The notes below the pieces were generated by a model that was given only the letters and a program-made list of their open reading frames with translations, made no database searches and was not told the origin of the DNA. 18,008 nucleotides of DNA. Source: Asterionellopsis glacialis (lineage: Eukaryota; Bacillariophyta; Plagiogrammaphyceae; Rhaphoneidales; Asterionellopsidaceae). The position numbers and the translations under genes were made by a program. Of the stretch, positions 8,863 through 16,807 are shown piece by piece (the stretch's first letter is position 1; each line of letters opens with the position of its first letter). The stretch spans positions 1 through 18,008 of the forward strand of contig WKLE02006379.1 in assembly GCA_014885115.2 (NCBI GenBank). The letters run 5' to 3'.

Positions 8863-8958
8863 TGGCGTCGTCGTATCCGTAGAGGGCGTGGTTATATGCT
8901 TTTAACATTCCACGCACATCTTGCAGTTCAAAGATAAAAGTAGGGTCATTTTAAAATT

Positions 8959-9891
8959 ATGTTGCTGTCTCGTTCCTTTAGCCTAGCACGAGGATTTGGA
9001 ATCCCTACAAATAAGTCAGTCCATTCTGTCGTTTTTGCTGGTACTTCTACTCATCGCCAATGTTGCATGTCCTCGCTTGTGGAAAAAATCCATGCCAATT
9101 CCAATGCGTACTCTACTAATAATACTAATAAGAAGAATCCAAACATGCATCATCTTCTTCACACGCGACATCATAATACATATAACGGTCCTGGAAAATT
9201 TGAAGATCGTGAAACACACCATCATCACACTCATCATGATGACCGTAATTGGGGTGAACGTGGTTTTACAGTAGGGATTGGTGGACCTGTAGGGTCAGGC
9301 AAAACGGCATTAGTATTACAATTAACATTAGCCTTACGTGATGAATATCCATCCTTAGGTGTTGTCACCAATGATATATTTACACAAGAAGATGCTGAAT
9401 TTTTAGTACGCAATAAAGCATTACCACATGATCGCATTGCCGCCGTGGAAACAGGTGGTTGTCCTCATGCTGCGATACGTGAAGATGTATCCGCCAATTT
9501 ATCTGCCTTGGAAAAATTAACGCAAAGTGCTACTACTCAACAGGAGGAATCTGCTTTATTATTATGTGAATCAGGTGGTGATAATTTAGCTGCCAATTTT
9601 TCCCGTGAATTAGCTGATTACACAATTTATGTTATTGATGTGGCGGGTGGTGATAAGGTTCCAAGGAAGGGTGGTCCAGGTATTACACAATCAGATTTAT
9701 TGATTATTAATAAAATTGATTTGGCCGCAGCTGTCGGTGCAGACTTAGATGTTATGAAACGTGATGCCATCAAAATGCGTGGTAGTGAAGGACCTACCAT
9801 TTTTGCCTCTGTCAAAAATGGCATTGGTGTACCAGAAATTAAACAACACATAGTGCAACACTTTCAAATGGCAACTTCCCAAAGCAAGTAA
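8959..9891 (+). CDS. ureG: Urease accessory GTPase UreG
   Basis: 310 aa, single exon. UreG hydrolyses GTP to deliver Ni2+ into apo-urease with the other accessory proteins. All core motifs are present: P-loop GPVGSGKT (109-116), [28 protein letters not shown] with the nickel-binding Cys168-Pro-His170, [30 protein letters not shown], and guanine-specificity NKID (251-254). As in plant UreG there is a His-rich stretch before the G domain (residues 64-93), a probable metal reservoir. The extra N-terminus is odd: [17 protein letters not shown] has Arg and hydroxylated residues, no acids, and resembles a mitochondrial presequence. Met37 is an alternative start that would remove it. The C-terminus ends near the family's usual end. 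The stop TAA overlaps a donor-like CAAGTAAGTA, but no downstream exon is needed. No other urease gene is in the window. Confidence 0.95.
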   Translation: MLLSRSFSLARGFGIPTNKSVHSVVFAGTSTHRQCCMSSLVEKIHANSNAYSTNNTNKKNPNMHHLLHTRHHNTYNGPGKFEDRETHHHHTHHDDRNWGERGFTVGIGGPVGSGKTALVLQLTLALRDEYPSLGVVTNDIFTQEDAEFLVRNKALPHDRIAAVETGGCPHAAIREDVSANLSALEKLTQSATTQQEESALLLCESGGDNLAANFSRELADYTIYVIDVAGGDKVPRKGGPGITQSDLLIINKIDLAAAVGADLDVMKRDAIKMRGSEGPTIFASVKNGIGVPEIKQHIVQHFQMATSQSK

Positions 9892-10003
9892 GTATTGAGT
9901 AGCAATCGATGGCAACAACGTATCAAAACAACGTTAGCATCATATTCAATCTTTGACTGACTTGTCGTTCCTAAAACCATGGATAAAGCTTAATGTTCAT
10001 GTC

Positions 10004-10071
10004 ATAAACTCAGTGGGTTAGAGGCACTTGGCGTAGTCACAAGCACCAGTAGCATAGGTTTGAATTCTTAG
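10004..10071 (+). pseudogene. tRNA-like relic (pol III-type)
   Basis: ACTCAGTGGGTTAGAGG resembles a tRNA D arm. It is followed by a CTTG/CAAG anticodon-stem-like pairing and TAGGTTTGAATTC, close to the B-box GGTTCGAANC. The spacing is tRNA-like. No 7-bp acceptor stem or good T stem can be formed, so this is not a working tRNA. An A-rich stretch and a T5 run (10081-10085) follow. It may be a tRNA pseudogene or a piece of a tRNA-derived SINE. Confidence 0.4.
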
Positions 10072-10123
10072 AAAAAAATATTTTTCAAACAAATATTTAA
10101 ATGTAGGTATAAATTCTTATTGT

Positions 10124-10615
10124 TTATTTGCAGCAGCCCAAAATGTTACCGCCCTGGGTTGGACAACATTATCCGCTTAATCCAAGATCGGCACATGCTT
10201 GGTTTTCGCTACAACATGCTTGCCCACTATAGAGTGTTTCTTTTGTTGCAGGTGGTAGTGGAAGCTTATGTGCTCGAGGAGGAGGTGGTGGTGGTGAATT
10301 ATCAGTCTTTTTCATTTCAGAGTTGCTACCATTGCTAGTGATGGTGCTACTATCATTACCGCAGCATCCCAAATACCACCATCACTTGTAGGACAGCATT
10401 CACCAAGTAATCCAAGTGTAGTACAACCTTGTGCGGCACAAATATTGGACGAAACATTGTCAGTGCTACTACCACCCTTCTTCTGAATCGTCCCTCCCGT
10501 TGTTGTTTCAGTGTCTTCCTTACCAAGCTCAGCCACATCGGATGATCGTACGAAACCGGAACTATTTCTCGAATACGTGAATAGAAAGTTAGTATGTTCT
10601 CGTGTAAAAATGGAC
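10124..10615 (-). pseudogene. Broken Cys-rich LGL-motif repeat gene
   Basis: Read on the minus strand, two copies of the pattern C-x5-C-x2-LGL-x-G-x-CCPT-x-GG-LGCC can be seen. Copy 1 (about 10430 down to 10360) reads ICAAQGCTTLGLLGECCPTS then DGGI, and shifts by one base in the T/G run before GCCGND. A linker with six Pro in a row follows. Copy 2 (about 10225 to 10124) reads CCSENQACADLGLSG, an in-frame TAA at 10169-10171, then CCPTQGGNILGCCK and a stop at 10124-10126. The TAA sits exactly where copy 1 has Glu, and LGCC resumes perfectly behind it. I recall this Cys motif from many diatom secreted or membrane proteins, but its function is unknown. The upstream frame stays open to about 10615 and its 5' end is not resolved. 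Two lesions point to a recent pseudogene; the frameshift, in a homopolymer, could be an assembly error. Confidence 0.6.
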
Positions 10616-10822
10616 TATCGTACCTACAATATTTCCCGCGCGTTTGTATACCAACCTTGCTGTGAGGAGGGACACGCACGACTGAGATCGATCATGGCTC
10701 AAAAGCAGTACAGTAGGAAGCGATGGAACGAGAGCACAGAGCACAGAAGGACTAGGACTACAAAGTTTCGAAGTTGACGTCTGGTATCGACAACAATACC
10801 AACAATACCAGCTTCAGCGATC

Positions 10823-13453
10823 ATGAGGAATAATGAGGAGGAGAAGGGGGGCATTCTTGATAAACTTGGAGTGAGTGTGCATTATTTGAAAACTCATTTT
10901 ATCGCAGAAGTACGTCAACATCGTTATCATGGTGAAGAACAACAACAACAACTACTCGATGAAAATTCGAAAATTTATCATATTGAAGATCTCGACAATG
11001 AAGAACCTGGCGTAATTCGCCAAAGGGGCATTGATGTAATATCCCCAATAGATAACAAAAGAGGCGCAGCTTATGTTCATTGTCTCCAGGGTGCAGATAA
11101 TGTTGGTACTGCAAATTTCATGCTAAGTTATACATGGGATTATACGATTGGTGATATTATTAATACTTTAGATTCCTACTGTACATCTGAAAATCTGAAT
11201 CCAAAACGTACGTATATATGGATATGTTGTTTATGTATTAATCAACATCGTGTTGTAGAACATAAAAAGTCAGGAATGCTCGTTCCGACAAATGTATTCT
11301 TTGAAGAATTCCGTCAACGTGTCATTGGGATTGGTCATGTTTTGGCAATGATGTCACCATGGACAACACCTAAATATCTTGAACGGATATGGTGTGTATT
11401 TGAAATTTATACAGCACAACAGGAATTTCATCAACAAGATCAGTCACCATGTCAAGTAACTATTGTTATGCCACCCAAGCAAAAACAACAATTGGAAATA
11501 GATTTATTACGTGAAGGAGGGAATATCAATATTCTTTATGATACTTTATCCAAAACAAATATCCAAAATGCTAAAGCAACAGTAGAAGCTGATCGTGTGG
11601 CAATATTAGAAATGGTTCGGAATGGGCCCGGTTATAGTACTCTCAATCATCAAGTGAATGAATTACTCAGATCATGGGTACTTGATACAATTCGTGAAAT
11701 AGTAGCAACTCAAGAAGAAGAACATAAACGCAAGATGACAACCTCTAAAGACAAGAGCAATGATCTTTCTTACAGCTATTTTTGCAATCAAGTTGGAATT
11801 ATACTTTTTCAGCATGATGAACACGATGAAGCATTGGTAATGTATCGGAAGACTCTTGCTATTCAGGAATCAGTATTGGGAAAAGATCATGAACAAAATG
11901 CCACTTCCTACAATAACATTGCATTGGCCTTATCTCGGAAAGGTAATTATGAGGAAGCATTGATCATGCACAATAAGGCTCTTGCTATCCAGGAATCAGT
12001 TTTGGGGGAATATCATGAAGATATTGCCACTACCTACAACGGCATTGGAGATATTTTGACAAGCATAGGTGATTATGAGGAAGCATTGGTCGTATATCAG
12101 AAGGCTCTTGCCATGAGGGAATCATTACTGGGTAAAAGCCATTCTGTTACTGCTTCTTCCTACAATAACATTGGTACAGTATTAAGAATCAAAGGTGATT
12201 ATGATGAAGCCTTAGTTATGTACCGTAAGGTTCTCGGTATTTATGCATTGGGGGGAAATCAAGGTACTGGCAGTACCTATAACAACATTGGTTCAGTGTT
12301 GGCTATCAAAGGTGATTATGAGGAAGCATTAGTTTTATACCGAAAGGGTCTTGCTATTTTCAAATCAATGTTGGGGGAGAATCATCAAGAAACTGCAACT
12401 ACATACAATGATATTGGGGTAGTGTTATTTCGTAAGGGTGATTATGACGAAGCATTGGTCGTGTACCGTAAGGCTGTCGCTATTTATGAATCACTGGTGG
12501 GTGAAAATCATCAAAAAACTGCCGCTGCTTACAACAACATTGGCATGGTGTTGTACTTAAAAGGTGATTATGATGAAGCAGTAGTCATTTTTCGAAAGAC
12601 TCTTGCAATTCAGGAATCGGTATTGGAAAAATATCATCATGATGTTGCCACTTCCTACAATAATATTGCTGCAGTCATGGATGCCAAATGTGTTTATGAT
12701 GAAGCATTAGCCATGTATCAGAAAGCTCTTACTATTTGTGAATCTTCGTTAGGCAAAAAACATTGCGATGTTGCCACTGCGTACAACAATATTGGACTTG
12801 CTTTGAATAACAAAGGTAATTACGATGAAGCATTAGTAATGTATCAGCAGGCTCTTGCTATCAGAAAATCAGTATTTGGTGAAAACCATCAAGATATCGC
12901 CACCACTTACAATAATATTGGTGAGCTTTTTTATAATCAAGGCAAATATAATGAATCTCTTACCATGTATCGAAAGACTCTTTCAATTTATCAAAAAGTT
13001 TTGGGAGAGAATAATGAAAAGACGGCCATTGCCTACAACAACATGGGTACAGTATTGCATGTCAGGGGTGATTATGAGGAAGCACTGGTCATGTATCGGA
13101 AGGCACTAGCTATACGGGAATCAATATTAGGGGAACATCACGAGCATACTGCTACTTCATACAATAATATCGCTTCAATATTCGGCGATGAAGGTCGCTA
13201 TAATGAAGCATTAGACATGTATCAAAAAGCTATTGCCATTTACGAATCAGTGTACGGAGAAAAACATAAAGATATTGCCACTGCCTACAACAATATTGGA
13301 CATGTTTTGAACGATAAAGGTGATCATAATGAAGCATTAATGATGCATCAGAAGGCTCTTGCTATGCGGGAATCAGTGTTGGGGGAGAAACACCCTGATA
13401 CGGCCATGTCTCGCAAAAATATTGGTAAGCTTTTGGAGATTATTAGGAAGTGA
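10823..13453 (+). CDS. TIR-like domain plus 13 KLC-type TPR repeats
   Basis: 876 aa, single exon, ATG start at 10823. The N-terminal region (about 60-290) is a globular domain with an FMLSYTW strand (99-105), RTYIWICCLCINQH (129-142), VLAMMSPW, and YLERIWCVFEIYTA with WCxxE at 190-194. The FxSY start and the later WCxxE helix match the TIR-fold layout, in which the Glu after WC is the catalytic NADase residue; here that would be Glu194. This is inference from motif order, not from a search. Residues 319-861 are 13 tandem tetratricopeptide repeats of 42 aa (consensus TTYNNIGxVLxxKGDYDEAL, then VMYRKALAIxESVLGExHxx) of the kinesin-light-chain type, plus a capping helix (862-876). Unit 4 is only 39 aa. 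Such TPR arrays bind peptides or partner proteins. Automatic annotation would likely say kinesin light chain, but no KLC heptad domain is present. The likely role is intracellular sensing or signalling, which is unproven. It converges with the PGAM5-like gene. Confidence 0.9.
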   Translation: MRNNEEEKGGILDKLGVSVHYLKTHFIAEVRQHRYHGEEQQQQLLDENSKIYHIEDLDNEEPGVIRQRGIDVISPIDNKRGAAYVHCLQGADNVGTANFMLSYTWDYTIGDIINTLDSYCTSENLNPKRTYIWICCLCINQHRVVEHKKSGMLVPTNVFFEEFRQRVIGIGHVLAMMSPWTTPKYLERIWCVFEIYTAQQEFHQQDQSPCQVTIVMPPKQKQQLEIDLLREGGNINILYDTLSKTNIQNAKATVEADRVAILEMVRNGPGYSTLNHQVNELLRSWVLDTIREIVATQEEEHKRKMTTSKDKSNDLSYSYFCNQVGIILFQHDEHDEALVMYRKTLAIQESVLGKDHEQNATSYNNIALALSRKGNYEEALIMHNKALAIQESVLGEYHEDIATTYNGIGDILTSIGDYEEALVVYQKALAMRESLLGKSHSVTASSYNNIGTVLRIKGDYDEALVMYRKVLGIYALGGNQGTGSTYNNIGSVLAIKGDYEEALVLYRKGLAIFKSMLGENHQETATTYNDIGVVLFRKGDYDEALVVYRKAVAIYESLVGENHQKTAAAYNNIGMVLYLKGDYDEAVVIFRKTLAIQESVLEKYHHDVATSYNNIAAVMDAKCVYDEALAMYQKALTICESSLGKKHCDVATAYNNIGLALNNKGNYDEALVMYQQALAIRKSVFGENHQDIATTYNNIGELFYNQGKYNESLTMYRKTLSIYQKVLGENNEKTAIAYNNMGTVLHVRGDYEEALVMYRKALAIRESILGEHHEHTATSYNNIASIFGDEGRYNEALDMYQKAIAIYESVYGEKHKDIATAYNNIGHVLNDKGDHNEALMMHQKALAMRESVLGEKHPDTAMSRKNIGKLLEIIRK
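11777..13405 (+). repeat. Tandem 126-bp TPR-coding repeats, 13 units
   Basis: Twelve units of 126 bp and one of 117 bp (unit 4, three codons missing in the ESVLGExH segment) run head to tail without spacers. The YNNIG and DEAL-MYRKAL cores are well kept, while the loop residues and helix faces vary. This is typical of arrays that evolve by unit duplication and unequal crossing over. Confidence 0.9.
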
Positions 13454-13866
13454 AGGGGACAATACCACCTAAGTAGCTAGAGGACGAAAAGTATAATAAT
13501 AACGTACCAAATGCTCTTTCTCAGCTGCCTCTTTTTTGAAATGTCAATATCACCAACCCCAGTATTGAATGTAATACTTTTCGCGGAAACGCAAACACCC
13601 TTTTCACATAGTTTGAACGTATCGTGGATTTTAACAAGATACTAAAAGATTACCCTAGTACTCTCCACGGAGTTTACGGAACTACATTGACCAAAACCCG
13701 GTTGTAGTGATTATTTTTTCTTGTCTACTGAAGAGACATTTGTGTGTGTTAATGGATTCTCTAATCAATCAGCATCGGTCGACATTCAATTTTTTCATAC
13801 TTTTCCCGAGTCTATTTCTTCACTCTCGAGTAAAGTAGTAAGAGCAGAATAGTAACTTCAAATAGT
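13454..13866. other. Convergent intergenic region
   Basis: 413 bp between the stops of the TPR gene (+) and the PGAM5-like gene (-). AT-rich, no ORF of note, no RNA gene recognised. It must hold both polyadenylation regions. Confidence 0.5.
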
Positions 13867-15531
13867 CTACCAATTAAAGCCATGATGTTGTGAAAAGGTA
13901 CTTAAATTGTAGGGCAAGTGTCCAATATCACCCAATAACCGACAACTTACTGTTCCAGATGGACGAATGGTCATATACGTCAAAGAACAATTGAAAGGAC
14001 AAAGGCGTAACCAAGCTTCTGGTGGAAGCTGTAAGGCTCGACAAAGAAAGTATCGCAAGACATTAGCATGACAAACAACAATTTCGAATTCATGATGTTC
14101 GTTCACTTTGTTGGCGACTTTGGGAGTACTACTTTCTTCTTCTGTCTTTTTCACAGCTTCGCCTTCTTCAAGGCCGTCCTTTTTCTCTTCCTTTTCATCT
14201 TTGGATGTTTCTGTCGATGGTGCTGGTACTAATTTTTCTTCCTCCTTTTGCTCTTCCACCTTGACCCAATCCTCTTCTTCTTCATCTTCATCATCACCAA
14301 GTCCTTTTGGAGGTGGTGCTCTATAAAAAACTTTTTGAAATGCTTCTTCGATTCTAGGATGCTGTTCGTCAATCTTCTTAATGATCGAAGAGCTCACTTT
14401 GCCTACGGGTATATGATGAGAAGGTCTAAAAATAAAAAGTGGCAAGCAAATAATGTAATTTTCGAAACAGTGAATGTTTGGTCGAACATGAGCAGGAAAT
14501 GATAATATACAATAAAAAATCACAAAAAAAGGGCAAGCGACATTGTTAACATAATAGTTCATTTTGCGATATCCACGTCAGTCAATTCTAAAGTCCTAAC
14601 TACTGTACGAGTACTCTCGCAGATATTCTTACCTTCCTTCATTGAATATTTCATCAGGTTCTGCCCGTTCCACGTTAGGAATGTGTTTGGCAATGATATC
14701 TGCAGTTTCCTTGGCACGTGCCATTCCACTGACACGCATAATTTTTACATTACATGGGCCAAACTTTTCATCAGCACCTTGAATCATTTCAGCTATCCTT
14801 TGACCTGTCAGATCAGCTTGCTTTCTACCAATTTCTGTCAAGATACGTTTTTCATCTTCCTGTTATACAAAATATTTGAGAAGTGCATGATGTAAACGTC
14901 ATGACGAAAATAATCGAATATGAGATGTAATACGTAAATCAAAAAAGAAAAGAATGTACAAGGTTACAAAGCATACCTGATGAGTTTCGTCATATTGTCC
15001 GTGCCTGATAAGAATTATGTGCCGCGTTACACCTTCTTTTCGGATTTTTCTCATCCGGTCTTTATCAGCTTCTTTGTCTCCTGAAAGTTTAATTTTCTTT
15101 CCGTCCCAATTATCATCCCAAAGTGGGTATGGTTTTTTAGGTTGCCATAATTGTCGTTTGGGGAACAAGTCATGAAATACACCAGGTTCATCCCTTTGCA
15201 TCCCTGAAACCACAACTCCTACTTCTTTCTGAGGAGCCGAAGGCTGTGCTTGCTCCGTTTCCTTGGCTATTTCAAGTGGACTTTTCTCTTCAGTCAAAGG
15301 AGTTGCAGTAGTAGTGGTGGTGGTGGTGGGTAAAGTTAACGAAGGAGTTTCAGCAGCTTTTCCTTCCGATGATGTCTTCTTGACTGCAGTAAGGATATCC
15401 TTTGTTGCATCATCTGACACAACAGGCTTTTTTTCTACATCACAAGAAGTTGTTGTCCAATGATGCTGTAAAAGTCCAGCAGCCATTGCTGGTAGTGGAG
15501 CACGTTGAATGAATCTAGATAAGGATGCCAT
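13867..15531 (-). CDS. PGAM5: PGAM5-like histidine-phosphatase family protein
   Basis: Three exons, read 15531-14977, 14859-14633 and 14425-13867, make a 446-aa protein. The frame is kept at both junctions (phase 0, then phase 2). The N-terminus [19 protein letters not shown] is basic and hydroxylated like a mitochondrial presequence, which fits mitochondrial PGAM5, a protein Ser/Thr/His phosphatase. The phosphatase domain holds the phospho-acceptor RHGQY (His177) preceded by [21 protein letters not shown], the [11 protein letters not shown] helix, NEGRP at the exon 2/3 junction, and CHANVLRY with the second catalytic His380, then [12 protein letters not shown] and [14 protein letters not shown]. 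All agree with animal PGAM5. Unusual: a highly acidic insert of about 73 residues (298-370) lies between FYRA and FEIVVCHAN. Residues about 50-110 are Thr/Glu/Lys-rich with a seven-Thr run. Catalysis should be intact. Confidence 0.92.
14426..14632 (-). other. Intron 2 of PGAM5-like gene
   Basis: The minus-strand donor is GAAGGAAG|GTAAGAA and the acceptor TATTTTTAG|ACCTTC; 207 nt, phase 2. Splicing rebuilds NEGRPSHH across the junction, matching the family's REGAP position. Confidence 0.88.
14860..14976 (-). other. Intron 1 of PGAM5-like gene
   Basis: The minus-strand donor is CATCAG|GTATGC and the acceptor TATAACAG|GAAGAT; 117 nt, phase 0. Splicing joins YDETHQ to [11 protein letters not shown], the expected loop after the catalytic RHG. 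Confidence 0.9.
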
Positions 15532-15901
15532 GTCTATAATATTGTATGTAATGTCTCTACACTAGACAAATGTTTTATTGCAAGGTAGCTGTAAGCTGTC
15601 TCAGAATGTTGTCAAAGATCCGTGTGTCGGATCTTTTGTTGCTTCGTCTTGTTTAACAATTTTTTGTGTGTTTGTTATCTTTAGCAGTTTTATCAATGAT
15701 GTATCGGATGGAAGATATGAGTGTGTGAAAGCCGTTGGGTGGGTCTTCGAACGAGAAAGTGCGGGCTGTCAACCAGACACAACTGAGACACGCGCACAAA
15801 AATTCATGTGCGGCGGAGGGAGAAATAAATACTACTCTACATAAAATAAAATTAATCACAACTTGGATTCCACATTCCACCACGGCATTGTCGATCAAAA
15901 G
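15532..15901. other. Intergenic, PGAM5 promoter side
   Basis: Upstream of the PGAM5-like start and downstream of tRNA-Thr, which is on the same strand. No coding region or further RNA gene is recognised. A plus-strand 88-aa ORF here (15578-15844) has no domain or codon pattern to support it. Confidence 0.45.
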
Positions 15902-15975
15902 AGCTCGTTGCCGGATTCGAACCAGCGGCCTCTTCATTACGAATGAAGTGCTCTAACCAACTGAGCTAAACGAGC
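15902..15975 (-). tRNA. tRNA-Thr (anticodon CGU)
   Basis: A full cloverleaf can be drawn. The 7-bp acceptor is GCTCGTT/AACGAGC, the D arm is GCTC-AGTTGGTTA-GAGC, the anticodon stem is CTTCA/TGAAG with loop TTCGTAA (anticodon CGT), the variable loop has 5 nt, and the T arm is GCTGG-TTCGAAT-CCGGC. There is no intron and CCA is not encoded, as expected for a nuclear gene. The 3' end here includes the discriminator base. Confidence 0.96.
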
Positions 15976-16078
15976 CTCGCGTAACTCCGTTTGCTGCGCA
16001 CGGTCAAATTTTGGATTACAAACCCAGTCTGTATAGACAAGCCATGATTTGTCACTCTAAAGAATACAGATATGGCGT

Positions 16079-16130
16079 TGCTTGGTAGTCCAACGGTAGG
16101 ACCTCTAGAGTACTCGTACCTGTACCTGTA
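16079..16130 (+). pseudogene. 5' half-tRNA-like relic cut by GTAC repeat
   Basis: TTGGTAGTCCAACGGTAGG contains a perfect A-box match (TAGTCCAACGG) and a tRNA D arm with stem GTCC/GGAC. The tRNA likeness stops in the anticodon region, where GTACTCGTACCTGTACC begins. No clean T arm follows; a weak CGGTCGAACTAACCG sits at about 16167-16181. It is probably a truncated tRNA copy or SINE piece. Confidence 0.4.
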
Positions 16131-16202
16131 GGACCTAAGCGGTAAATAACTGCATCTGGCATGTTTCGGTCGAACTAACCGCCGTACCAAACCAAGAGCA
16201 CA

Positions 16203-16272
16203 AGAGCCACGAGCGACAGCAGAGAACAACAACAGAGCCACGAGCGACAGCAGAGAATAACAACAGAGCCAC
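16203..16272. repeat. 31-bp tandem repeat
   Basis: Two copies, 16203-16233 and 16234-16264, each begin AGAGCCACGAGCGACAGCAG and differ at one base. A third partial copy (AGAGCCAC) follows. It lies about 170 bp before the FAM32A-like start, possibly inside its promoter or 5' UTR. Confidence 0.85.
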
Positions 16273-16438
16273 AATCCCCCAAGCACACACGACATCCCGT
16301 GACGAAGCGGCTTGACCATCAGCACTTCATAGCGAGTTGTCACTCGTCTAATAGAGAGAAGCAGCTCACCGTTGCCGACGAAAAGCACTACATTCCACAT
16401 TATTATTCTTCAAAGCCTTTGATTCCTATACATTGATC

Positions 16439-16807
16439 ATGACAAAACCACTCTTCTTGGGTGGTTCCCTTTCCTTCAAGGGTGATAAAAAGAAGAAAAA
16501 GGCAAAGAAAAAGAATCGTAAATCGAAACATCAAAGACGAGATGAGCAAAGTGAAGCAATAACGCAGAGACTCGATGGACATGCACCAGAAGAAGATCCG
16601 GTTGTAGGAATTGATCCTGATGAAGATGATGATATGACAGATGCAGAACGAAGAGCACTTAAATACAGACTTGAAAAGGAAAAGAAAGATCTTGAAAAGG
16701 TTGCTGCTAAAAGTCATCGAGAGCGTGTTGAAGAATTCAATCAAAAATTAGGTGAGTTGACGGAACATAATGATATTCCAAGAGTGAGTGCCGCCGGAAA
16801 CGGTTAG
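16439..16807 (+). CDS. FAM32A: FAM32A-like spliceosomal protein
   Basis: 122 aa from the ATG at 16439; human FAM32A is 112 aa. An upstream in-frame TTG at 16433 is not the start. The N-terminus has FLGGSLSFKGDKKKKK, the family's hydrophobic-then-Lys-rich opening. The middle (about 33-95) is charged and helical. The C-terminus HRERVEEFNQKLGELTEH followed by NDIPRVS is nearly identical to the FAM32A signature HxxRVExFNxxLxxLTEHxDIPKV. FAM32A joins the catalytic spliceosome at exon ligation, where its C-terminal tail reaches toward the active site and helps 3' splice-site use. A GTGAGT donor-like site in the coding region near 16752 is not used, since reading through gives the conserved C-terminus. 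Confidence 0.9.
   Translation: MTKPLFLGGSLSFKGDKKKKKAKKKNRKSKHQRRDEQSEAITQRLDGHAPEEDPVVGIDPDEDDDMTDAERRALKYRLEKEKKDLEKVAAKSHRERVEEFNQKLGELTEHNDIPRVSAAGNG

Larger units (their letters stand above)
15976..16438. other. Intergenic between tRNA-Thr and FAM32A gene
   Basis: This holds a half-tRNA-like element, a GTAC cluster and a 31-bp tandem repeat (separate entries). It is also the promoter and 5' UTR of the FAM32A-like gene. A 144-codon minus-strand ORF (15966-16400) spans these repeats and ends inside the tRNA gene; I do not regard it as a gene. Confidence 0.5.

Noticed and set aside
9880..9900. Splice donor at the end of ureG (CAAGTAAGTA)
   Set aside because: The protein already has the normal UreG C-terminus; no further conserved exon is needed.
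10356..10679. 107-aa minus-strand ORF
   Set aside because: It is in a different frame from the Cys/LGL motif copies that run through the same DNA; those copies explain the sequence better.
10511..10777. 88-aa plus-strand ORF before the TPR gene
   Set aside because: It starts at a GTG, overlaps the Cys-rich pseudogene on the other strand, and has no recognisable features.
11777..13405. Kinesin light chain
   Set aside because: The TPRs are of the KLC type, but there is no N-terminal heptad coiled coil. Instead a globular TIR-like domain precedes them, so the kinesin name would mislead.
13867..14562. PGAM5 third exon read as an independent 231-aa gene
   Set aside because: Its first part is intron 2 sequence. 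Only 14425-13867 is exon, and splicing to the upstream exons keeps the frame and completes the phosphatase domain.
15966..16400. 144-codon minus-strand ORF upstream of the FAM32A-like gene
   Set aside because: It is built largely from the 31-bp repeat and GTAC repeat, ends inside the tRNA-Thr gene, and has no domain. The open frame follows from the repeat length and composition.
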